Below, in pieces: positions 21,217-30,876 of a stretch of 64,000 nt of DNA. Numbering within the stretch: the stretch's first letter is position 1; every line of letters begins with the position of its first letter. Below the pieces are notes generated by a model. It saw nothing but the letters and a program-made list of their open reading frames with translations, did no database searches and was not told the origin of the DNA. The stretch is from the NCBI RefSeq assembly GCF_004379255.2, contig NC_056040.1, positions 26,998,852 through 27,062,851 of the forward strand, written 5' to 3'. A program made the translations under genes and the position numbers. This DNA comes from Salvia splendens. Its lineage: Eukaryota > Streptophyta > Magnoliopsida > Lamiales > Lamiaceae.

Positions 21217-24097
21217 ATGTCTAACGTGGTGGTTGTTGACAACGGCGGCGGGCTGATTAAAGCCGGCATCGGCGGCGAGCGCGACCCCGCCTGCGTGGTC
21301 CCCAACTGCACCGCCCGCCCATCCTCCTCTAAAAAATGGCTCCTCGCCGACCAGCTCCTCTCCCCCTCGGAAGACCTAACCTCCGCCACCCTCCGCCGCC
21401 CCATGGACCGCGGCCACCTCATCAATCCCGACCTCCAGTCCTCCCTCTGGGCCCACCTCTTCACCAATCTCCTCAAAATCAACCCCTCCGCCTCCTCCCT
21501 CCTTCTCACCGAGCCTCTCTTCACGCTCCCCTCCATCCGCCGCGCCGTCGACGAGATCATCTTCGAGGACTTCAATTTCCGCGCGCTCTTCGTCGCCGAC
21601 TCGCCCTCGCTCGTCCACCTCTACGAGGCATCGCGCCGCCCCTCCGGCCTGCTGTCGAAGGCGCAGTGCAGTCTCGTCGTCGACTGCGGATTCAGCTTCA
21701 CGCACGCCGCGCCGGTGCTGCAGAATTTCACGCTCAATTACGGGGTGAAAAGGCTGGATCTCGGCGGGAAGGCGCTCACCAATTACCTCAAGGAGCTGGT
21801 CAGCTACAGGAGCGTGAATGTGATGGATGAGAGCTTCATCATGGATGATGTCAAGGAGAAGCTTTGTTTTGTCTCCCTTGATGTCCACAGGGACCTCAAC
21901 ATTGCAAGGTCTGCTATTCTTTTTCTTTTTCTTTTCTCTCTTTTGCTCAACACATTCATGAGTTTTTAGTTTCCAGGAGATTTCGATTTGATATTTAATG
22001 CTGGTATCTGATTACTTGATTGACATCTGAAGTGATGGTTGTAGCTATTTGGTTAGTGGATAATGTGCACTAATCTGTAGACTGAGGCGCATTACAGTAC
22101 TCTAGTTCATTCTGATATAAATAAAACAATCACACTCAGGGAAGGCACCAACATATAAAAAGTACGTCCAAGATGTCCACATTCTTAAGGGGCACGAGAT
22201 TTTATGAGGAGTTGTTAGGTGGAGTAAGTAGAGAGAAAAAAATAATTGAATATTATAATGAGGAGACAGAGGTGAGAAGAGGGATTTATTTCTAAATATA
22301 GAAAGTATACATAGTGAGTGGGACAAACTAAAAAGGAAATGTGAACATCTTGAGTGGGACGGATTGAGTAATAACCTTTTGACATGAAAGAAATATAGTA
22401 CTCCCTCCGTCCCTCACTAAGTGAGGCATTTTTTCGGCATGGAATATAAGAAAATGGGGTTTTGTTAGTTAAGTGAAAAAAATAAAGGAAGATAGATGAG
22501 GAAACCGGAAGAGAGGGAATGTCAAAAAAGGAAATGACTCACTTAGCTTGGGACGTTTGGAAAAGGAATATGAATCACTTAACAAGGGACAGAGGGAGTA
22601 CTAGTACTTATTATGTGGATGATTCATGTTTATGTTTTGCTACAGATTAACAGCATAATATGATTACAAGCTAACCATATTTGACACTGTGGGCTATAGC
22701 TGGAAGGATATTTGGTATCTATCTGTGTGTCTGGGACTGGGACTTCTATAATATCCATTTGATGGTTAACACTAATTCATTTATTACCATATTTAGGTAA
22801 TTTCCTTGTACAACATGTGATGCAATCTTCCCTTTTAAAGTTTTCTATGATCAGGAATATTGTGGTATTGAACGACATTTTGTGATGGGGTTGTGCAGTA
22901 GTTTTTTGGTGTATGACTTGAGAACCGTTTCATTTACTTGCTTGGAATCGAATTTCAGGAGACCTGGAAAAAACAATTTTTTTAGGTGTAGTTACGTGCT
23001 TCCAGATGGCATTACTCATACGAAGGGATTTGTGAAAGATCTTGATGAAACAAAGCGATACTTAGCCTTGGATGAAAATGAAGCCCCTTCTTCCCCTGAA
23101 GGAGGAAAGGATTATGTCGATCTACAGGATGGTAGTGACAACCCCCAGCACAAAAGAAGCACTGACCTAACAAATACTGTAGAGATTTCTCTCCTCATAA
23201 TGTTTGAAATCTGTCCATTTTCAAACTTTTAGTAATTATCCCTTTCCACAGGAATTTTCCTTGACGAATGAGCGGTTCCTCGTCCCAGAGATGATATTTC
23301 GACCAGCTGATTTGGGTAGCGTTTGCAGTCCATATTTTGTCTTTACACATTAATACTTCAAATTTAGGTCGCTCTGTTTTGTAGCAAAACCCCATAATTT
23401 TGTGGTTTCTTTTATCTGCATCATTCTATTTCACAAACTGCACCATGATATAACGTTATTGATGATGTTCATTTTTTAACTATGTTTCTCAGGAATGAAC
23501 CAGGCAGGACTTGCGGAATGCATTGTTCGAGCAGTTAATTCGTGTCATCCTCATCTTCACCCTGTGTTATATGAGAGGTAATGATTCTGGATTGCCACTG
23601 GATTGTCACCTGTTATGTGCTCAATAATCATACTTTGAGTTTGACCTAAAATATTGTTCTGATTTTACCAAATACTTCTTTGTCCATGATGTGTAGTATC
23701 ATTTTGACTGGTGGAACCACATTATTCCCTCGATTTGCCCAAAGATTGTAAGCATCATTTGTTTGCTCAGACTAAAAATGGTTCTCCATGATCACTTACT
23801 CTAATAGCTTGTTATGTTACCAGAGAGAAGGAGCTTCGGCCATTAGTCCCAAACGAATATGAAGTGAAGATCGCTACTCAAGAAGAGTGAAGTCTTTTTT
23901 TCGAAGAACTATTCATATATTTTGTATGTTTTACTGTTAATAATACTATGTTACCTTTCTTCCACAGTCCAATATTAGGTGTTTGGAGAGGGGGGTCACT
24001 CTTAGCATCTAGTCCTGATTTTGAATCAATGTGTGTCACCAAGGCTGAGTACGAGGAGCTGGGATCCGCTAGGTGTCACAGGAGATTCTTTCACTAG
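21217..24097 (+). CDS. ARP6: Actin-related protein 6 (SWR1 complex subunit), 7 exons, 434 aa
   Basis: Exons: 21217-21908, 22959-23178, 23252-23315, 23493-23577, 23697-23747, 23824-23886, 23968-24097, all GT-AG and in frame (1305 bases). ARP6 is the actin-fold subunit of the nuclear SWR1 remodeler that exchanges H2A for H2A.Z; in Arabidopsis its loss causes early flowering. The N-terminus VVVVDNGGGLIKAGIGGERDP is the actin-like phosphate-1 loop. The middle has SLLLTEPLFTLPSIRRAVDE and CSLVVDCGFSFTHAAPV, and the second half has YVLPDGITHTKGFVKD, LTNERFLVPE, DLGMNQAGLAECIVRA, SIILTGGTTLFPRF and GVWRGGSLLASSPDFESMCV, ending RCHRRFFH. The order and length fit plant ARP6 (about 420 aa). Exon 1 is strikingly GC-rich compared with the rest. 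Intron 1 (1050 bases) holds two Stowaway elements. Confidence 0.95.
22165..22368. repeat. Stowaway-like MITE
   Basis: A 204-bp element from CGTCCAAGATGTCCACATTC to GAACATCTTGAGTGGGACGG then ATTGAG, with TA flanks. It lies in intron 1 of ARP6. Confidence 0.7.
22401..22598. repeat. Stowaway-like MITE
   Basis: A 198-bp element with ends CTCCCTCCGTCCCTCACTAA and AACAAGGGACAGAGGGAG and a TA duplication. It lies 32 bases downstream of the previous element, in the same ARP6 intron. Confidence 0.78.
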
Positions 24098-25870
24098 CTT
24101 AAAGATCATTAAGGTTATCCCTACAGTCTTTTTCTTTGCAACTCTCCTTCTCTTGGTTGACTAAATAAGTGAACTTTTCACTGTTATATAAGTATGAACT
24201 GCATGTTATTTTACCAATAATGAAATGAACAATGCCCTTACTTGACTCATTAGACATGTGTTATTAGTAATAGTATCTCAGTAATGGAAATAGATTGGAT
24301 ATGCAAAATATGTGGCTCTATTAAATTTCTAAGTCTACATTAGGGATGAACATTTATGTTCCCTTTACCTTCAAATATCTAATTTGTCTGTTTAATGATT
24401 TAGAACTAACCAGAGCATTTATCTATCCAACCTCAGTTTTCAATCACCTTCCAATTGCATTGACTTGTCTTAGCATGTTTTATTCATAGGAAAGACACCA
24501 ATGATAGGAATAGGATAAAACTTCAAACTGCTCAATAAGGTTTGTTGCTTCAAGAGAAGTCCGATTTGGAAAATTCAAATGAGTTGTGCAAAACTGAAAC
24601 TTGTCCCCAATGCAATTAGGATTCCATTGAACACATTTTCTTCCATTCTCTTGGCTATGTACACATGTATGCAAAACACAAGACATAGATGTATGAACTA
24701 AATGTCTGGATTATATGTTTGGTCACTCTACTCCAAAGTTTAAACCACAGTTCTTGTATCCTCTTACCCTTAAATCATACGTATCCTACTTTGTAGGCTA
24801 TGGAGGTGTACAAAATGAAATCCATGGAGGAGACGTCTCCATGGAATTACTAATGAAATTGTACAATGCTCAATATCATTCAATTCATTGTAGCACTCTA
24901 TCAACTCCCTGGCAAAACCTGTCAACTACCATATAAAGTCGGACAACTGCTATATAAGTCCAGGTTTGTTAATGTTGATGAAGGCTAATGATGTGTTTCC
25001 TTGAAATGGTTGGGATTTCTCGATATTTAGTGGGCTACGAAATACACACTCTACACTGAGTCGAGGCATTTGTTAATTCTGTGACTACAAATATAGCTGC
25101 CAGCACAGGTTGTGTATCAGTCAACTCACTTGTCATGGCGGTTCTCTTCCATATTCACGTCGAAGAGAAAATCATGGTCGCTTTTTTCGTTTGAAGAGTA
25201 ACAGATGATAACAGAATCGACCTGAGATACCATTGTAGTGTAGAAGAATGATTGTGATTTCTTACTTAAAATGGAGACAAAATATCGAGATAATTATGGT
25301 TGTGGTAGTGAGAAGAGCAGATGTCCTATGTTTATATTTTTAGGGACTATCTTGTTTTTGAATTATTCTAACACTGCCATATAATGTCTACTGAGATCTC
25401 ATCTCACTGTTAATTTAGGGAGCAGATTTTGCTATATTAATTTTTTGTGTCCCACCTTTAAACTGTTGATAACAATAATATAATAATATAGGAGTATGCT
25501 GCATGTGTCAAATTACGCAGCTATGTGTATAATGGAATAGAACATGTGGTACCTACTACTATATCATACCTATCACGACATGACATGATTAACAAAGGAA
25601 TGATGCTCTCAACATGAATTCCAATTTACCTTTTTTCTTTTTTAATTACCAAGAGTAAATGCTCATTGACTGTCCTCGCGCTAATTTATAGATTCCTCGA
25701 TGAGTGGAACAACTAGTTCAAGGATTTAAGGTTGTTCCATATCCAAAGGTAGGGATCGATTCCCTAACTATTTGGTTAAGGACGGATGAGTTCCATGATA
25801 CTCGATCAAACTCCTTGGATTCCAAATTAAAATAATGTAAAACGAGATGCAAAGTTTAGAAATGAAAACT
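24098..25870. other. Intergenic region downstream of ARP6
   Basis: AT-rich DNA. The first 150-300 bases are presumably the ARP6 3' UTR. I see no conserved reading frame; the open frames at 24480-24686 and 24715-24936 show no recognisable motif and no coding-like exon structure. Around 25190-25260 the minus strand reads GGTATCTCAGGTCGATTC, vaguely like a copia primer-site region, but nothing else supports a retroelement. Confidence 0.5.
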
Positions 25871-25877
25871 TGATTTG

Positions 25878-26415
25878 GGTAATCTCCAACAATGACGTCA
25901 TTCATGATACCGTTGTCTTTTATTAGACTTTTTTTTTTAAAAAGTAATCCTAGAAGGGCCTTTCCACTGCAAGCTCTCGGTCATGATGCACTTATCGGCG
26001 ATTTCTTAGCGCAGGAATTGGGGGAGGGTTCGCATCGTACTGATGAACTCGATAAAGATACGCAATGAGCTTGTTAGCCCGTCGGATGAAATGTTGTTGA
26101 GATTCATATGGGGAATTTTTTTTATAATGATTTAAATGTGGGTAGGAGAATTTGTTTATCGTTGAATAAATTATGGGTCGAATGAGATAGTTTTAGACGA
26201 GTATAAAAATTATGGAATGATAAAAAATGAAAAAAATTAGATAGAAGTCCGTTGAGTAATTGATATATTTTGAATAGTAATTTAATTTTGAAACTAAAGA
26301 TTATCTTGCTCAAATTTTTTTTTAATAAAATAGGTAATAAGATGCAGGAGGCGTGACAGAAGGCCTCCCTCCCTTCACACTTGCAATGCGCCACGATAGT
26401 ATACCACCGCATTGC
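25878..26415. repeat. Possible decayed Harbinger-type element
   Basis: The right part ends GCATTGCAGATACTC, which resembles the ends of local Harbinger elements. The left part has AATCTCCAACAATGACG, a partial inverted match. The interior has a run of non-coding DNA and a short GC-rich block near 26340-26410. The flanking triplets do not agree, so this is tentative. Confidence 0.25.
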
Positions 26416-26834
26416 AGATACTCTGATTCACTTTCTTTTATTTTCAGTTAATCTTGATTGAAATTTGAAAACAACAATACCCAATTTAAATTGTTTTTAT
26501 AATGAGAGACGGATATGTGAGCATTTTGTCATGTACCGATTAATGTGACATGACATTACTATTCAGCTCCCATTTATATTTTATATGATACCGTGTGCAT
26601 TAATTTATCACATAATTCATCTTTCAGACTGTGTGCATTAATTTATGCAGAGGATCTGTTATATAATATCTGATGCTACTACCTAGCAAAAAAATCTTTT
26701 TTAGTATATAATTGCAAATCAAATTTCACGAAATAAACTCAATAACGATAAAAATCCGCGGTCAACCTAATACGTGGATTTTAGTTATTGAAAATTGAGT
26801 TCCATTTTAGGATTGCGATATCATATATTGCAAC

Positions 26835-27382
26835 TAGGGTGGGTCGGTATGTTATATCTTACCGAGAACGTCATACCGTATGACCTTATAAAAAACTGCG
26901 ATATGAAAAAAATATCATACATGTACCATACCGAATTTTCGGTAGACCGAAAGTTCGGTATGGTTAACTTTTGATACCATTATTGCGGTATACCACACTT
27001 TTATGGTAAACTGAAGTACGGTACGGTATACCGTAATACCGTTATGCAAAAAAAATCTATTTTATACATAAAATATTTAAAATTAGGATTTTCGAAGATT
27101 TTTTCTTTTTAATTCTATATTATATATAAATATATTAAATATAATGTACTCCCTCTGTCCCACATTAGGAGTCCCGTTGACTTTTCTGCACTCGTTTTAA
27201 TTCGGTATACCGAATCTATGGTATATACCGAATATTCGGTATACCACGGTATGCCGCGGTATTGGAAAATTGATACCGTTACGGTACCATATGTCCATAC
27301 CGTATCAAAAATTGCGGTATACCGAAAAACTATTATTTTCAGTAAGGTAAGTGCGGTATTTCAGTATTTTTCTCCAGCCCTA
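26835..27382. mobile_element. hAT-type miniature element rich in GGTATACC
   Basis: Perfect 8-bp duplications ATTGCAAC (26827-26834 and 27383-27390) flank TIRs TAGGGTGGG and (inverted) TAGGGCTGG. The 548-bp interior is packed with ACCGTAC, CGGTATACCG and TACCGAA motifs in both orientations, which would fold into hairpins. No coding capacity. A truncated Stowaway end sits inside it near 27149. Confidence 0.85.
27149..27200. repeat. Truncated Stowaway-like end inside the hAT element
   Basis: CTCCCTCTGTCCCACATTAG followed by GAGTCCCGTTGAC, then a break into GGTATACCG repeats. The opposite end is not found, so the nested copy lost its right part by deletion. Confidence 0.55.
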
Positions 27383-27466
27383 ATTGCAACTACAACATAT
27401 CAAGCCATAATATTTTGGTCTATACCCTAATACTCGACGTATACTCGATGTTGATGAATTCAATTA

Positions 27467-27723
27467 CTCCTTCCGTCCATGAAATATTGTCCACTTTTGC
27501 CATTTTAGTATGTCCGTGAAATGTTGTCCACTTTGCTTTTTTTTCCATTTTTGGTAAATAAATCTCACTTTTCACCAACTCATTTTACTCGCATTTTATT
27601 ATTAAACTAATAGTATATTAATGTGGGATCCACCTTTCATTAACTTTTTCTGCTCACTTTTTTTTCACATTTTTAAAAATCGGTGCTAGTCGAATATGGA
27701 CATTATTTTGCGGACGGATGGAG
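27467..27723. repeat. Stowaway-like MITE
   Basis: A 257-bp element, CTCCTTCCGTCCATGAAATA to TATTTTGCGGACGGATGGAG, with TA flanks. It is of the same subtype (ATGAAATATTGTCC after the left end) as the nested copy at 50185-50435. Confidence 0.78.
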
Positions 27724-28780
27724 TAATTATTAAAACAAAATGAAAATTGAATACATTCTTTTTTAACTATCACTTAATGAATACTACTCATTTTATTTAA
27801 GCACTATATCGTATAGAGAAAATAAGTTGTAGTAGTAGCTTCTAACTCAATCAAAATAAATCGCAATAATTAAATGAAGATAATAAGATCTTTCTCATAC
27901 TAGCAATTTAAATAAATATGATCTCATATTCTATTAATATAGAAATAGGTGACTTACCTCCTTTAAAGAACTAATAAGAGTAAGAGTTATCCAAGAACGT
28001 AAAGATTGCATGATGATTACCAATTTGATGAGAAACAAGAATGAGCATTTCAACCTTCCCCCACACGTATGAATTAGAATGCACATCGAACTTCCACATG
28101 TGCAACAAAGAGATAGATAAAGAGATCTACATCACCTTAGATCTGTTCCGAAACAATATAGAAATTAACTACTCACCTCTTTTTAAATGCCTAATAAGAG
28201 GAGAAGATTATTCAACAATACATAGATGGGACATGATCATTACCAAGTTGATATGTAACAAGAATAAGAGTTTCAACAATTAAATTATCCATTCATTCAT
28301 ACTCTTATTATTCTCGTGTGTATATATATTATGATTGATAACGTACATAATGCAAAATTAATTAATAAATTTAGTGACAAACCCTCGTTATTTAGTAACT
28401 AGAATATGACATCACTTCTTAGTCCACAATGTATTAAAAATTTGACTAGTCTGTTCAATTGTGAATCGACAAATAGTTCGGTCCAGTTTACCCCTTAAAA
28501 TTGCCAACATTTTAGACTGATGTGGGACCTTGAAACCGACCTGTCGGATTGGTTCGATCAGGAATCAAAAACCGATTTTTTACTTTTCTATATGTTTGTT
28601 TTCTCAAAACTTTTATTTGTACGGATTAAATCGAGAACTCTCCACAAACTACTAACACATTGATCTCTCCACAAATTACTACCACATTGACCACTTCACC
28701 ACAAGGACCTGATGAAATATTGTGAACATTATATATTTTTTATATATTAAACACGACATTTTTTATCCACCCAATCGTCA
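27724..28780. other. Intergenic region without recognised genes
   Basis: AT-rich DNA. The open frame 28041-28283 has no recognised motif. The segments at 27944-28060 and 28166-28280 resemble each other (both run through ACTTACCTC/ACTCACCTC, CTAATAAGAG, GATGATTACCAATTTGAT-type stretches), indicating an old local duplication of roughly 110 bases at a spacing of about 220. Confidence 0.5.
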
Positions 28781-28799
28781 GGAGAGGCGTGGTTGCTCA

Positions 28800-28987
28800 C
28801 AGGGGCGGAGCCAGGAATTTGTAGGGAAGGGGGAAATTTTACCTATGAAGAAAATTTAAGAATTTGAGGAGGGGCATTTAGTGAAGAATTAAAAGAAATA
28901 AATTTTATAATGGACAATATATATATGGAGAAGAAAATTAGAGGTGGGGCAGATGCCCCTCCTAGTTGCTTACTAGATCCGCCCCTG
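28800..28987. mobile_element. 188-bp hAT-type MITE
   Basis: The ends CAGGGGCGGAGCCAGGA and TAGATCCGCCCCTG are inverted repeats, flanked by 8-bp GTTGCTCA (28792-28799) and GTCGCTCA (28988-28995), which differ at one position. The interior is AT-rich and non-coding. It appears to be inserted into the 5' flank of a Harbinger transposase remnant. Confidence 0.8.
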
Positions 28988-29151
28988 GTCGCTCACAACG
29001 TTTGTTGTGGCTGGTCACACAGAGCTGGAAGTGGGTGGCGGGTAGAACTTTTTTTTTTTTTTTTTTTTTTTTTAATTTTCAAATTCTATAAATTCCACTT
29101 CATTTGTCATTCAACACATTTCTCTTTTACAAAATTTATCTCTCTAAAAAA

Positions 29152-29580
29152 TATGAATCTGGTCCTGGATGAAAATGCTCTTCTTGGCCAGGCCATAAAA
29201 ATGATCGTAGATGTTATGCCTGCAATCTCTGAAGACATTGGGAAAGAGGTTGCTCGATACAATCAATACTTGGCTTGCCCAAGCTCCATGCATACTACAA
29301 ACACGGACGTATATTCACCAAGATCGTGAGAATGTTGCTCTCCGGCTATTTCAAAAATATTTTTCCGTGGAACTTCGATGGCCTGAGTATACTTTTGAAG
29401 GCGATCCGGATGTGGCGGCTGGCATTTCTGCGCATCATTGATGCACTCCCTGCTCGTGACGTATACTTCCTACGACGGCCTGATGGATTTTGCCGTGCCG
29501 GCCTCTTTATGTTGCAGAAATGCACAATGGCACTTCGACAAGTGGCCTATGGAAGGGATGCAGACACGCTTTCCGTGAAT
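29152..29580 (+). pseudogene. PIF/Harbinger DDE transposase, N-terminal fragment
   Basis: Begins MNLVLDENALLGQAIKMIVD. Across several frames it gives REN.ALRLFQKYFSVE, then MWRLAFLRIIDALPARDVYF and RPDGFCRAGLFMLQKCTMAL, RQVAYGRDADTF. These correspond to the N-terminal helix-turn-helix region of plant Harbinger transposases; the local full-length copy has HRYREEAAARLVRDYF and TTLQKCTAAIRQLATGQTAD. The catalytic DDE part is absent, and at least two frameshifts occur. Upstream are a long poly-T run and a GGTGGCGGG leader. The element's ends are not clear. Confidence 0.7.
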
Positions 29581-29977
29581 CCCACACAAGGAGAGGGGTT
29601 GCAAGTATCTCAGTGGCCCAGAAAGAGGATAAACTTGAAGTGCACAAGTTGGAAAAAACACTCTTAACAACATAGAAAAAAATGCACCATCTCCTCTAAT
29701 TGAGTTGCACATCATTAGTATAATTGTATAAGTTGTAAATAAAATGATGTCTAAGGATAATGTATTGTTTAACTATTCCATAATTAAAAAGATCTTAACT
29801 TTTCAGAGACAAACAAATGAGGAAATAGTTCATACTTTTCAGGGACGGAGAGGTATTACATAATCTTTCTATCTCCTAATATGTGCCCCACTTTGACCCG
29901 ACACGGATTTTAAGAAATGTAAAAGAAAGTGGGTTGAAAAAGTTAGTGATATATGAGTCATACTTTTATATATTGTA

Positions 29978-30239
29978 CTCCCTCTGTGCACAATTTAAAG
30001 AATTATTTTCCCATTTTTGGTTATCCACGACTTATGAAACCATTTACTTTATTCCACTTTTAGCATGTGGACCTCATATTCCACCAATTTTTTACACTCA
30101 CAATCCAATATAAAACTAATACTTGAAATGGATCCCACATTTCACTCACTTTCTCTCTTTACTTTTTCTCTATAAAGTCGAACAATTTCTTAAAACTCGT
30201 GTAAGTAAAAAATGCTCTTTAAATGGTGAAGGAATGGAG
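29978..30239. repeat. Stowaway-like MITE
   Basis: A 262-bp element starting CTCCCTCTGTGCACAATTTA and ending AATGGTGAAGGAATGGAG, with TA flanks. A separate right-end-only fragment, CTTTTCAGGGACGGAG, lies upstream near 29840. Confidence 0.65.
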
Positions 30240-30348
30240 TAATAAAAGATGAGAGGAATTGAGTTATTTGAATATAGAATCAATTGCCTAAAGAAAGTTA
30301 AGTGACATAATTAATAAGGGCGGATCAAAATAAAAAAGTTGAGATATA

Positions 30349-30581
30349 CTCCCTCCGTCCCAGAATTTTTCATTTTTGTCCGTCCCTTAAAAAAATTGTT
30401 GTATTTTACTTTTAATCATTTTTTGTAGTGGACCACATAATTTACTAACTCATTCTTACTCACATTTTATTATAAAATAAATATATTAAAGTAGGATTGA
30501 CATTCAACTAACTTTTTTAATTTACTTTCGATACATTTTATAAACTCGTGTCCAGATAAAGTGTGACAAGGGACGAGGGAG
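30349..30581. repeat. Stowaway-like MITE
   Basis: A 233-bp element from CTCCCTCCGTCCCAGAATTT to TGACAAGGGACGAGGGAG. It ends about 295 bases upstream of the start codon of the next gene, so it is in its promoter region. Confidence 0.7.
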
Positions 30582-30876
30582 TGTAATAAAAGATGAAAAG
30601 AGTATATAGTGATGAAAAATGAGAAGGCTGTAGGATGTTGGGGGCAATATCAAACAGCCCCACTCTCTCCCATCGTTAAAACCATTTATTGCTTGTGAGA
30701 AAAAACCAAATGCTAAAAAGCGCAGCATCTCTCCTCTTTCTCAGCTCATACTCCTCCGCCAACATTGTATTGTAATGTATCTCTCCCTTCCTTCTTCCCC
30801 TCTTCGCCAATTTTGCTTTTCTACTTCTGCTTCGTTGATTGCGCCAACTGTTTGATATTTGGTCTAGCTGAACAAG

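Noticed and set aside
21336..21888. 164- and 170-codon alternative frames within ARP6 exon 1
   Set aside because: They are proline- or glutamate-rich artefacts of the high-GC exon; the ARP6 frame is unambiguous.
25190..25260. Possible copia primer-binding site on the minus strand
   Set aside because: Only a loose match without any LTR or coding motif nearby.
29041..29075. Poly-T run of about 24 as a terminator or retroposed poly-A tail
   Set aside because: Similar T-rich runs occur at the same place in the leaders of other Harbinger elements here (for example 14641-14655), so it is part of the element.
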